From NCBI RefSeq assembly GCF_003096355.1, contig NZ_QEKI01000001.1, positions 372,001-436,000 of the forward strand: a stretch of DNA of 64,000 nucleotides, given 5' to 3'. The notes beneath the pieces are model-generated. The model saw only the letters and a program-made list of their open reading frames with translations. It did no database searches and was not told the DNA's origin. Origin of the DNA: Pontibacter virosus (GTDB lineage Bacteria; Bacteroidota; Bacteroidia; Cytophagales; Hymenobacteraceae). Position 1 is the stretch's first letter. Each line of letters opens with the position of its first letter. The position numbers were made by a program, and so were the translations under genes. This document shows, piece after piece, positions 26,420 to 34,940 of this stretch.

Positions 26420-26614
26420 ATGATTATTGTAAACGTAAAAGATAACGAGTCTGTAGACCGTGCCCTGAAGAGATTCAAGAAGAAATTTGAGAGAACTGGT
26501 GTTCTGAAAGAACTGAGAGCGAGAACGTTCTTCGAGAAACCATCTGTTTCTAAGAGAAAGCAAAAAGAAAGAGCGAAGTACAAGCAGCAGCTTTTCGCTA
26601 ACGAAAACTACTAG
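26420..26614 (+). CDS. rpsU: 30S ribosomal protein bS21
   Basis: A 64-residue, strongly basic ribosomal protein that sits near the 3' end of 16S rRNA and, in Bacteroidota, helps hide the anti-Shine-Dalgarno sequence. The conserved core NESVDRALKRFKKKFERTG and the KPSVSKRKQKERAKYK tail are present. It is the first gene of an rpsU-xerC-hpf set, an order familiar in this phylum. A hairpin with a T run between rpsU and xerC may limit readthrough. Confidence 0.96.
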   Translation: MIIVNVKDNESVDRALKRFKKKFERTGVLKELRARTFFEKPSVSKRKQKERAKYKQQLFANENY

Positions 26615-26640
26615 TCTTTCTTTAAAGATATTTTATTTTT

Positions 26641-26703
26641 CCATACCTTGGTATAAATGGCAGGCACCCCTGTCTTTTACACCAAGGTATGGAATTATTT
26701 TTT
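26641..26703 (+). terminator. terminator-like hairpin overlapping the xerC start codon
   Basis: CCATACCTTGGT (26641-26652) pairs with ACCAAGGTATGG (26681-26692) and an inner CAGG/CCTG can also pair; six T residues follow at 26698-26703. The xerC ATG (26689) lies in the 3' arm and the T run forms its Phe codons. It may attenuate transcription after rpsU, sequester the xerC start, or both. Confidence 0.6.
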
Positions 26704-27567
26704 AAGTATCTCGAATACGAGAAGCGGTACAGTCCGCACACGCTCACTTCTTACCACACCGATCTGGGGCAGTTCGCGCAGTACCTGCAGGACACTTACC
26801 AGATCACCGATCCCGCCGAGGCAGACCATACCATCATCCGGTCGTGGATCCTGACCCTTGTGCACAAAAATCTGGAGGCCCGTTCTGTTAACCGCAAAAT
26901 CGCTTGCCTCCGCTCCTACTATAAATTCCTGTTAGGCCAGCAGCGCATCAGCGCCAACCCCATGCTGCGCATCAAGGCACCTAAAGTTTCGAAGAAACTG
27001 CCTGCCTTTGTGCCGGAAGAGCCTTTCAATAGTTTTCTGGATACCTTTACCTTCGAGGACACCTTTGAAGGGCAGCGCGACCGCCTGATACTCGAGTTCC
27101 TGTATGGCACCGGCATGCGACTGGCCGAACTCATAGGAATAGCGCATGAAGACGTGGACCTGCACGCCAAAACGGTGCGGGTACTGGGCAAGGGGAACAA
27201 GGTCCGCATCATCCCGCTGAACGATACACTGGTAGCTTCCATCAGGCAATATCTGGAGCACAAGAAAAGCGCGTTTGGCAATAACAATTCGGAAAGGCTG
27301 CTCGTTACTAATAAAGAACGACCACTCTATCCGAAGTTCGTTTATCGTGTCGCTAAAAAGTACATCAGCTTGGTTACCACTTCTGAACATAACAGCCCAC
27401 ATGTGCTGCGACACTCCTTCGCTACTCACCTGCTAAATAACGGCGCTGATCTCAATGCCATCAAAGACCTATTGGGGCACGCCAGCCTGGCCGCCACACA
27501 GGTATACACGCACAATTCAATAGAGAAGCTGAAATCGATTTTCGAGAAGGCTCATCCAAAAGCATAA
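26689..27567 (+). CDS. xerC: tyrosine recombinase XerC
   Basis: Site-specific recombinase that with XerD resolves chromosome dimers at dif. The 292 residues contain an N-terminal SAM-like DNA-binding domain (about 1-90) and the catalytic domain with Arg144, Lys168, His238-x2-Arg241, His264 and nucleophile Tyr273, all intact. Its place between rpsU and hpf, not next to att-like repeats or phage genes, marks it as the housekeeping recombinase rather than an integrase. Its ATG lies inside a hairpin arm. Confidence 0.92.
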   Translation: MELFFKYLEYEKRYSPHTLTSYHTDLGQFAQYLQDTYQITDPAEADHTIIRSWILTLVHKNLEARSVNRKIACLRSYYKFLLGQQRISANPMLRIKAPKVSKKLPAFVPEEPFNSFLDTFTFEDTFEGQRDRLILEFLYGTGMRLAELIGIAHEDVDLHAKTVRVLGKGNKVRIIPLNDTLVASIRQYLEHKKSAFGNNNSERLLVTNKERPLYPKFVYRVAKKYISLVTTSEHNSPHVLRHSFATHLLNNGADLNAIKDLLGHASLAATQVYTHNSIEKLKSIFEKAHPKA

Positions 27568-27591
27568 GTTTAACCATAAAATGTTACGATT

Positions 27592-27894
27592 ATGAAGCTA
27601 CAGATGCATTCAATCCACTTCGAGGCTGACAGACAGCTGACCGATTTCATCCAGCAGAAAGTAGACAAACTGGAAACATTCTACGACCGCGTGGTAGAGG
27701 GCGAGGTGTTTCTTAAACATAACAACAATGACGGAACAGATAATAAGACTGTTGAGATAAAACTTTACGTACCAGGCTCCACCCTATTCTCAAAAGAAGA
27801 CGCAGCCTCTTTCGAAGCAGCCGCTGATGCAGCTGTTGAAGCGATGCGCAGACAACTGAAAAAATTCAAGGAGAAACAAATGGCCCATCATTAA
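27592..27894 (+). CDS. hpf: ribosome hibernation promoting factor, short form
   Basis: A 100-residue HPF/RaiA family protein that binds the 30S decoding region in stationary phase and helps store ribosomes as inactive dimers. The beta-alpha fold elements MHSIHFEADRQLTDFIQQKV, VEIKLYVPG and FEAAADAAVEAMRRQLKKFK are recognisable. It follows xerC by 24 bases and is closed by a strong hairpin at 27935-27966. Confidence 0.93.
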   Translation: MKLQMHSIHFEADRQLTDFIQQKVDKLETFYDRVVEGEVFLKHNNNDGTDNKTVEIKLYVPGSTLFSKEDAASFEAAADAAVEAMRRQLKKFKEKQMAHH

Positions 27895-27910
27895 GCCATT
27901 CTGATACGTG

Positions 27911-27930
27911 CCATACCTGATCCAGGTATA
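27911..27930. repeat. inverted pair of the TACCTG motif
   Basis: CATACCTGATCCAGGTATA contains ATACCTG and CAGGTAT facing each other across three bases, just before the hpf/metK terminator. It is an example of the window-wide CTATACCT/AGGTATAG family occurring as an inverted pair. Confidence 0.5.
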
Positions 27931-27934
27931 AAGT

Positions 27935-27966
27935 AAAAGGCCTGCTGATCGCTCAGCAGGCCTTTT
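27935..27966. terminator. bidirectional terminator, 14-bp stem
   Basis: AAAAGGCCTGCTGA pairs perfectly with TCAGCAGGCCTTTT around TCGC; it lies between the convergent hpf and metK genes and has A and T runs on both sides. Confidence 0.9.
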
Positions 27967-27989
27967 TTATGGTCTAAGGTATAAGCCGG

Positions 27990-29294
27990 TTACAAACCGA
28001 ACTCTGCCTTGATCTTATCTACATAGTCGAGCTTCTCCCAAGTAAAGGTCTCGAACTCTTTTACTTCCTTGGTGCCGTTCACAGAAACTTCCACGGTCTT
28101 TTTGCCGGGCGTTCTGCCCATGTGGCCATAAGCGGCTGTTTCAGAGAAAATCGGGTTTTGCAATCCAAAGCGCTGTACAATGGCATAAGGACGCATGTCG
28201 AACAGCTTGTTCACCTTTTCAGCAATCTCACCATCGCTCATCAAGTTTCCGCTCGCGTCTTTCGCTTTGGTTGAGCCATAGGTTGTCACGTACAGCCCCA
28301 CAGGTTTCGCTACACCAATAGCATAAGCCACCTGCACCAGCGCCTGATCGGCTACGCCAGCAGCAACTAAATTCTTAGCAATGTGACGCGTTGCATAAGC
28401 GGCAGAACGGTCCACTTTAGAAGAATCCTTGCCCGAGAAGGCACCACCACCGTGCGCACCCTTGCCACCGTAGGTATCTACGATGATCTTACGACCAGTC
28501 AGGCCGGTGTCGCCGTGCGGACCACCGATCACGAACTTGCCGGTTGGGTTGATGTGGTAGGTAATTTTGTTATTGAACAGCTTCTGGATACGCTCCGGTA
28601 ACTGCTTTAGCACACGTGGAATCAGGATGCTATCCACATCGGCTTTGATCTTGGCCACCATCTGCTTCTCAGCTGATAGCTTCGCGTCATTGCTGTCGGT
28701 TTCCGGCAACACAAACTCGTCGTGCTGGGTCGAGATCACGATCGTATCGATTTCCTCAGGCACGTGGTTGTCGCTGTAGCGGATGGTCACCTGCGATTTG
28801 GCATCCGGGCGCAGGTACGTCATCTCCTTGCCTTCTTTGCGAATAGCGGAAAGCTCCTCCAACAGCAAATGCGAGATGCTCAAGGCCAAAGGCATGTAGT
28901 TGTCGGTTTCATTGGTGGCATAGCCAAACATCATGCCCTGGTCACCAGCGCCCTGGTCTTCAGGCTTAGTGCGCTCCACCCCCTGGTTGATGTCCGGAGA
29001 CTGCTCGTGTATTGCCGATATCACACCACAGGCGTCGGCGTCGAACATATATTCTGATTTTGTATAGCCGATTCGCTTTATCACATCGCGGGCGATCTTC
29101 TGCACATCTACGTATGCTTCTGTTTTCACTTCACCGCTCAGTACAACAAGACCTGTTGTAACCAGTGTTTCGCAAGCCACTTTCGACTGTGGGTCCTGCT
29201 TTAAAAATGCATCTAAGAGGGCATCAGAAATCTGATCCGCTACTTTATCCGGGTGTCCTTCTGATACGGACTCGGAGGTGAACAAATATGGCAT
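27990..29294 (-). CDS. metK: S-adenosylmethionine synthetase
   Basis: Makes S-adenosylmethionine from methionine and ATP. I start at ATG 29294, giving [21 protein letters not shown] and 434 residues; an upstream TTG at 29354 lies within the -7 box and is excluded. Motifs: [19 protein letters not shown], and the loop [24 protein letters not shown] in part, followed by [19 protein letters not shown]. No SAM riboswitch is seen upstream. Few copies of the CTATACCT octamer occur here, in line with a highly expressed gene. Confidence 0.97.
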   Translation of the reverse strand: MPYLFTSESVSEGHPDKVADQISDALLDAFLKQDPQSKVACETLVTTGLVVLSGEVKTEAYVDVQKIARDVIKRIGYTKSEYMFDADACGVISAIHEQSPDINQGVERTKPEDQGAGDQGMMFGYATNETDNYMPLALSISHLLLEELSAIRKEGKEMTYLRPDAKSQVTIRYSDNHVPEEIDTIVISTQHDEFVLPETDSNDAKLSAEKQMVAKIKADVDSILIPRVLKQLPERIQKLFNNKITYHINPTGKFVIGGPHGDTGLTGRKIIVDTYGGKGAHGGGAFSGKDSSKVDRSAAYATRHIAKNLVAAGVADQALVQVAYAIGVAKPVGLYVTTYGSTKAKDASGNLMSDGEIAEKVNKLFDMRPYAIVQRFGLQNPIFSETAAYGHMGRTPGKKTVEVSVNGTKEVKEFETFTWEKLDYVDKIKAEFGL

Positions 29295-29351
29295 CTCGAT
29301 GATGGGTTTAGGTACAAAGTATAAACCAACTGCCAGAAATGACAGCGATTG

Positions 29352-29359
29352 CAAAGCTA
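29352..29359 (-). promoter_or_regulatory. metK: -7 promoter box of metK
   Basis: TAGCTTTG on the minus strand matches TAnnTTTG, 58 bases upstream of the metK ATG. It supports the shorter start. Confidence 0.6.
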
Positions 29360-29602
29360 CGGCAATTCCGGCACAATAAAAACGATCATTTACACAAGGT
29401 TACCAGCTTTTAAAAGCTATTTGCCCAGCTAAACATTATCCATGCAGAATTGTATCTAACACATAAAAACTATTTACCAGCTAGCGTGTATGCAGATAGG
29501 TCAAGCATGGCCAAAAGGCACTGCAACTAATTAAAATCTATACAAAACCTTTTATATATAGCCCCGTTTCAATCATTAAAATTGCACATTTAAGACTCAA
29601 CG

Positions 29603-30421
29603 ATGAAAAAGTATATTCTAATAATATGGTGTATGGTTATGACAGCACAAGTCAGCCTGGCACAAAATGATTCTCCTTACAGAACCAAATTTGCAGTGGA
29701 TGCCCCCATAACCGCGGCAGGTATGGGCCTCAGTTATTATGGCCTCACCCGCATGCAGGACAAGGATGGGCTCACAGAAGAACAGATTGCCAACCTTAAT
29801 AGAAACGAGGTCAACAGTTTCGACCGCTTTTCTGCCGGCTACGACTCGGAGCAGGCAAAAAAAATCAGCGACATCCCTTTTTACGGCTCTTTTGCACTTC
29901 CTTTCTTACTAGCTTTCAACGACGATGTGCGCAGCAATGCAGGCCAGGTGTTTGGAATGTATGTGCAAACTATGGCCATAACAGGCGCCCTATTCACCAT
30001 GTCAAGTGCTTACAATCCGCGTACGAGGCCCCTGGTGTATAGTCCGGATGTGGAAATAGGAGAAAAAACACGCGCCAATGCCCGAAACTCTTTTTATGCC
30101 GGCCACACGACGGCGGCGGCGGCAGCTTCTTTCTTCTTTGCCAAGGTTTTTCACGATTTCAACCCCGACTCGCCTGCCCGTACCTACGTGTGGTTAGGAG
30201 CAGCCACTGTGCCTGCAGCTGTAGGCTACCTGCGCCTGAGAGCCGGAAAGCATTTCCTGAGTGATAACTTACTAGGGTACGCAGTGGGTGCTGCTGTAGG
30301 TGTGGTGGTACCGCAACTACACAAAAAGACTAACAATAGCGGTTTTTCACTAAGCCCAACCATCATACCGACCTTTGCCGGTACAGCTTCGCAAGGGGCT
30401 AACCTCAGCTATACCTTCTAA
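29603..30421 (+). CDS. PAP2-superfamily membrane phosphatase
   Basis: A 272-residue protein with signal peptide (cleavage near SLA-QN) and several hydrophobic helices. The PAP2 phosphatase motifs are partly visible: a middle SxGH-type motif in NSFYAGHTTAAAA and the last motif RLRAGKHFLSDNLLG, equivalent to SRx5Hx3D. It probably removes phosphate from a lipid phosphate or pyrophosphate in the envelope; the substrate cannot be told. Standing alone with a weak TAAAATTG box at 29577. Confidence 0.85.
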   Translation: MKKYILIIWCMVMTAQVSLAQNDSPYRTKFAVDAPITAAGMGLSYYGLTRMQDKDGLTEEQIANLNRNEVNSFDRFSAGYDSEQAKKISDIPFYGSFALPFLLAFNDDVRSNAGQVFGMYVQTMAITGALFTMSSAYNPRTRPLVYSPDVEIGEKTRANARNSFYAGHTTAAAAASFFFAKVFHDFNPDSPARTYVWLGAATVPAAVGYLRLRAGKHFLSDNLLGYAVGAAVGVVVPQLHKKTNNSGFSLSPTIIPTFAGTASQGANLSYTF

Positions 30422-30569
30422 TAGAAAGTATAGGCACGCCTCGACTTCCATACCTTCCCCGTTTCAAGAAACCCTGGCAATTTAGCTCCAGATGAAGAAA
30501 TCGAAATAGGGTGGTCCGGCTAATTCGCAGCTTCCAGTAACACGCTGCTTCTTATAAGAAACAACATAA

Positions 30570-30603
30570 AAAAAGGGCCTGGCTTAGCTGCCAGGCCCTT
30601 TTT
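30570..30603. terminator. bidirectional terminator, 14-bp stem
   Basis: AAAAAGGGCCTGGC pairs perfectly with GCCAGGCCCTTTTT around TTAGCT; it lies between the convergent PAP2 and S9 peptidase genes. Confidence 0.9.
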
Positions 30604-30622
30604 CTGTTATCTGCAAATCATT

Positions 30623-33025
30623 TTACTTTTTGAGATTCTCTTCAAAGAGTTTGTAGATACGCTTGTATTCGTCGGTCCAACTGGCTGGCTCTGTAAAGCC
30701 GTGGTCCTCTACCGGGTAAACGGCCAGTTCCCAGTTGTCTTTGCCCAGCTCAATCAGGCGCTGGGTCAGGCGTACCACGTCCTGGAAGTGCACGTTGGTA
30801 TCTACCATGCCATGGCAGATCAGGAGCGCGCCTTTCAGTCCCTCCGCATAGTAGATCGGCGAGCTTTTGGCATAGGCCAGGCTATCGAGCTGCGGTACGT
30901 TCAGAATATTGGAGGTATAGCCGTGGTTGTAATGCGCCCAGTCTGTAACGGATCGCAGGGCTGCGCCGGCTGCAAACACATCCGGTTCTGTGAACATGGC
31001 CATCAGTGTAATAAAACCTCCGTAAGAACCGCCGTAGATACCGATACGTTTTGGGTCCACATTATACTTGTCCACAAGCAGCTTGGCGCCGTCTACGTGA
31101 TCGCTCAGATCTTTTCCGCCCATGAACTGATAGATGCCGGTGCGTACGTCACGGCCATAGCCGGCACTGCCGCGGTAATCGATATCCAGCACAGTATAGC
31201 CGTTATCTGCCAGGAAATTGTGGAACATATACTCTCTAAAGTAAGAGCTCCACCATTTGTGCGCATTCTGCAGGTAGCCGGCACCGTGCACAAAGATCAC
31301 AGCAGGCCCATTTGCCACTGTCTTCTCCGGACGATACAGTCGGGCGTACACGTCTTCTCCGTCACTTGCCTTGAAGCTGATCACCTCTGGCTCGCGCCAG
31401 TTGTAGGACTTGAACTCGTCGGTGAGCGATTGCGTCACCTGGCGCGGCTTCGCTCCCTTTTTGTTATCCTGCACAAACAGTTCCCATGGCTTGTTGCTGT
31501 AAGAATAACGTATGGCCAGCTTCTTCTCATCCGGCGACAGGGTTACTTCATGTGCACCAGTACCAGAAGTCAGTTGGGTCATTTCCCCGCCATTGATCGG
31601 CATTCTGTAAAAATGCTTCTCACCTGGGTGTACCTTGTTTGCCGTGAAATACCAGTTCTTCTTGTCTCTAGATATCTGAGGACCGGAAACCTCAAACTTA
31701 CCGCTCGTCAGTGCTTTCTTGCTGCCATTGCTCAGGTTCACGGCATACAAATGGGAGTAACCGCTCTCTTCTGACTGGAACCATACGTGCTCATTGTCTG
31801 GCATGAAACCAATGTCACCGGTGCCATAACCTATACCTGGTCCATTGATCCAGGCTTCGTCGCGCTGGCGATCGAGTGTGCTCAGTTTGCCGGAAGCCGG
31901 GTCGAGCTTCAGTATCCAGCGGTCTTTGTTATCGGCTGCCCGGGCTACCATCACGGCATGCTTGCCATTGTCTGACCACACGGGTCCAAACATGGTCACG
32001 GCGCGGGTTTCTGGTTTAGCAGTTTTTGTGGCAGGCTCTTTTGCTGTACTAGCCTTCGTGTCGCGGTCTCGGAGGTAGGCTGGTTGGTCGTTTATACCTT
32101 CAATGCTTCCTGCCTGCAGCGCATAAGTCGTATCCCGGCGGATATCATACACGAATGACTCGAAAGTTGCCTGCGCATCGCCTACTTTGGTGCGGGTGTT
32201 GATGTCCTCGGTATAACCTGTTGAGGTAACGAAATCAGGGACGATGGCTACTTTGGCATTTTTAGGGCGCGTCACCATGCGGTAGCTGATGTAGCGCTCA
32301 TCCGGACTAAGCACAATGTTGTCAACTGACTTATCGCCGATGTAAATCTCTTTTGGACGGCTCGGAGAGTCGGCTTTTTGTTGTTTCTGGGCTGCTTTGC
32401 TGTCTGCTTCGCGGTCGCGAACGATCTGCAGGAGAGCCAGCTGCTGCTCCTTTAGCCAGTCACGCTGTGGGTTTTTGCCCTCTTCAGCTGGTTTGTTTCC
32501 TTTTTTGAAATCAGTTAGCTGCGCTAATTGGCCATTGGCGATCGTCCACAGGTATAGGTTACCGTCCTTTACGAATGCCACCTTCTTCTCATCATGGCTA
32601 AATGAGGGGCTGTTCTCACGCTCCACCGTATTGGTGATTTGCTGTGTCTTCTCGCTCTTAACGTCGAGCAGGTAGAGGTCGCCGTTCTTTTCGTATACCT
32701 TCTGGGTTTTGGCTCTGTTATAACGGGCATTCCAGGTTCCAGGCAAGGCACGACGCTCCTGCGCGCTCACCTTTTGCAGATTTGTGCCGTTCGCTGACAC
32801 ACTATAAAGCGAATCTCTGCGGTTCGCATCCGGGTTCCAGTTAAAGTAGATCTTTCTGCCGTCCTCTGACCAGAACACGTTGCTAGGCGAAGTGCCAATC
32901 CAGGTCGGGTCGCGCATGATCTTCTCAACACTCAGCTTGCTGCTGTTTTCCTGTGCCTGCACGGTAGCACCGCCGGCCAGTACGAGCCAAGACATCAGGA
33001 GAAGGGCTTTCTTCTTAAGAAGCAT
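30623..33025 (-). CDS. S9-family serine peptidase (DPP IV/acylaminoacyl type)
   Basis: An 800-residue exported prolyl-oligopeptidase family enzyme. Signal peptide to about residue 25 (VQAQEN), then a WD40/propeller-like beta domain (about 40-560) and the alpha/beta hydrolase catalytic domain. Nucleophile Ser667 sits in GGSYGGF; Asp in HGMVDTNVHFQD and His in VEDHGF complete the triad. It cleaves short peptides in the periplasm or outside. Neighbouring exported amidase and SusC/SusD genes on the same strand suggest a role in nutrient peptide use, but each has its own gap. Confidence 0.93.
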   Translation of the reverse strand: MLLKKKALLLMSWLVLAGGATVQAQENSSKLSVEKIMRDPTWIGTSPSNVFWSEDGRKIYFNWNPDANRRDSLYSVSANGTNLQKVSAQERRALPGTWNARYNRAKTQKVYEKNGDLYLLDVKSEKTQQITNTVERENSPSFSHDEKKVAFVKDGNLYLWTIANGQLAQLTDFKKGNKPAEEGKNPQRDWLKEQQLALLQIVRDREADSKAAQKQQKADSPSRPKEIYIGDKSVDNIVLSPDERYISYRMVTRPKNAKVAIVPDFVTSTGYTEDINTRTKVGDAQATFESFVYDIRRDTTYALQAGSIEGINDQPAYLRDRDTKASTAKEPATKTAKPETRAVTMFGPVWSDNGKHAVMVARAADNKDRWILKLDPASGKLSTLDRQRDEAWINGPGIGYGTGDIGFMPDNEHVWFQSEESGYSHLYAVNLSNGSKKALTSGKFEVSGPQISRDKKNWYFTANKVHPGEKHFYRMPINGGEMTQLTSGTGAHEVTLSPDEKKLAIRYSYSNKPWELFVQDNKKGAKPRQVTQSLTDEFKSYNWREPEVISFKASDGEDVYARLYRPEKTVANGPAVIFVHGAGYLQNAHKWWSSYFREYMFHNFLADNGYTVLDIDYRGSAGYGRDVRTGIYQFMGGKDLSDHVDGAKLLVDKYNVDPKRIGIYGGSYGGFITLMAMFTEPDVFAAGAALRSVTDWAHYNHGYTSNILNVPQLDSLAYAKSSPIYYAEGLKGALLICHGMVDTNVHFQDVVRLTQRLIELGKDNWELAVYPVEDHGFTEPASWTDEYKRIYKLFEENLKK

Positions 33026-33128
33026 AATAAATGAATTGATTAGATTGTTGTTTGAGATAAAATTAAGCTATAAAATCCAAACTTGCCAAATCGGGGCTTC
33101 TACCTCTTGGCACTTGAGGGACTATACC

Positions 33129-34799
33129 TTACTTATTGCTGCTTAGCGCCATAGGCGGGCGCTGTTCGTCATGGTTCGTCAGGTCCTGGTATAGCTTGGC
33201 CAAAGCCAGCACTTTCGCTTCACCATAGAGTTGCCCCATAAAGGTGATCGTGGTAGGCATGCCGTTCTTTTGGAAACCATTTGGCAACACCACACAAGGG
33301 TGGCCGCTAAGGTTCGTCATGACTAAGTTACTACCGGCATACGATGGGCTCAGGTATACATCTATACCTTTGAGTTTTTCGTGCATCTGCTGGATAATGA
33401 GCGAGCGTACACGTTGAGCCTGCAAATATTCTACGGCAGTAACAAAGCGGCCTGCCCGGAAAATGTTTGGCCAGGCATTCTTATGCTGCTGCACCATCAG
33501 GCTGTCGCGGCCGCTTCGGGTCAGTTCGTCGAAGGCGGCTGCTCCCTCCACCGAAATGGTCATGGTCAGATCGCGGGCGGGCAGGTTTGGCAATTCAAAT
33601 GGCACGAGTTCTATACCTGCTTTCCGAAGTGCTTCCAGCGTGGCCTTATCGTTCTCTTTGAAAGGATAGTCCCGCTCAAAGTCTTTTTGCAGGTAGCCAA
33701 CCCGCAGCTTTCGCACATCAATGTTCTTGTTGTAATTAAAAGGAGCATCCACGAGAGACAAATCCTTGCCATCTGCGCCATAAATCGCATTGAACACAAT
33801 GGCACAGTCTTCTGCAGAACGAGCAATGGGCCCAATCTTATCCATTGACCAGCTCAAAGCCATAGCGCCATGCCTGCTCACCCGACCGAAAGTAGGACGC
33901 AGCCCTGTTGTTCCACAAGCTGTGGAAGGCGATACGATAGAGCCAAGTGTTTCGGTTCCAATAGCAAAAGGCAACAAACCTGCTGAAACAGCTGCAGCCG
34001 ATCCGGCTGAGGAGCCACTGGAACCCTTGGTCGTGTCCCACGGCGAACGGGTCTTGCCGCCATACCATACATCGCCCATCGCCAGCTCGCCCAGCGTCAG
34101 CTTGGCAACCAGTACGGCGCCCGCTTGCTCCAGTCGTTCTACCACCGTGGCATCCAGGTCAAGTTGTTGCTCTTTGTAAGGCATAGAGCCCCATGTCGTT
34201 TTGTACCGCTTTGTAGCCAGCAGGTCCTTCACGCCATAAGGTATACCATGGAGCATCCCTTTATACTTTCCGGCTTTTATCTCCTGGTCAGCGCGTCGTG
34301 CCTGCTCCAGGGCAAGCTCCTCTGTCAGACTGGTCACGCATTGCAAGGTAGGCCCATGCTGCTTCAGCCGAGCAAGGAAAAATTTGGTGAGTTCCTCTGA
34401 GCTGATCTGCTTTGTCCGTACCAGTTCGGCCAGTTGCGGAACACTATAAAATGCGAGCTCTTCTCTGTTGGCAGGCAGCTTTATACCTTTTTTGCGCTCC
34501 ACTTCAAACTTCTCCCGCTTCTGCTCAAACGCAAACCCTACAGGTATAGGGTTAAACTGCAGAGCCGGTGCTACATCATTCGTCAATGGCTGCTTTCTGA
34601 TGCGCTGGTAACTTTCTCTGAACTCAGCTACACTTGCCGTGGCTGAATCCAGCTGTGCATCCGTAAAGTTCAGCCCGATCATCTGCTGCGCACTCCGAAG
34701 CACATCCACTGTAATCTTGTCATCAGCCAGCTTCATAGCGAAAGCACCCGACAGGAAGCATGCGGTACCCAGTACGGTATAGGTATAAGATTTTTTCAT
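33129..34799 (-). CDS. amidase-signature family hydrolase, exported
   Basis: Amidase of about 556 residues with an N-terminal signal (MKKSYTYTVLGTACFLSG to about residue 22). The Ser-cis-Ser-Lys triad region is intact: GVKDLL holds the Lys, and KGSSGSSAGSAAAVSAG the two Ser. It hydrolyses an amide bond in an unknown substrate; homologues include peptide amidases and GatA-like enzymes, but the signal peptide rules out a GatA role. I start at ATG 34799; a start 15 bases upstream is possible. The S9 peptidase gene follows after 103 bases. Confidence 0.9.
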   Translation of the reverse strand: MKKSYTYTVLGTACFLSGAFAMKLADDKITVDVLRSAQQMIGLNFTDAQLDSATASVAEFRESYQRIRKQPLTNDVAPALQFNPIPVGFAFEQKREKFEVERKKGIKLPANREELAFYSVPQLAELVRTKQISSEELTKFFLARLKQHGPTLQCVTSLTEELALEQARRADQEIKAGKYKGMLHGIPYGVKDLLATKRYKTTWGSMPYKEQQLDLDATVVERLEQAGAVLVAKLTLGELAMGDVWYGGKTRSPWDTTKGSSGSSAGSAAAVSAGLLPFAIGTETLGSIVSPSTACGTTGLRPTFGRVSRHGAMALSWSMDKIGPIARSAEDCAIVFNAIYGADGKDLSLVDAPFNYNKNIDVRKLRVGYLQKDFERDYPFKENDKATLEALRKAGIELVPFELPNLPARDLTMTISVEGAAAFDELTRSGRDSLMVQQHKNAWPNIFRAGRFVTAVEYLQAQRVRSLIIQQMHEKLKGIDVYLSPSYAGSNLVMTNLSGHPCVVLPNGFQKNGMPTTITFMGQLYGEAKVLALAKLYQDLTNHDEQRPPMALSSNK

Positions 34800-34884
34800 G
34801 TAAACGTTTATCAATATTTCAGACCCATAAGTTAATAATTATGGCTCACTTATAGCTTTGGCTGCTCTAATATTAGTTACAAAA

Positions 34885-34915
34885 AAACCGCCCCCTGCAA
34901 AGCAAGGGGCGGTTT
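34885..34915 (-). terminator. terminator of the SusC/SusD unit
   Basis: AAACCGCCCCCTGC pairs with GCAAGGGGCGGTTT (one mismatch) around AAA, 26 bases beyond the SusD stop. Confidence 0.85.
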
Positions 34916-34940
34916 GTAATTCTAAGTATTTCAGAATCTG

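Noticed and set aside
26689..27567. XerC as a mobile-element integrase
   Set aside because: Housekeeping rpsU-xerC-hpf context, no attachment repeats or phage genes nearby.
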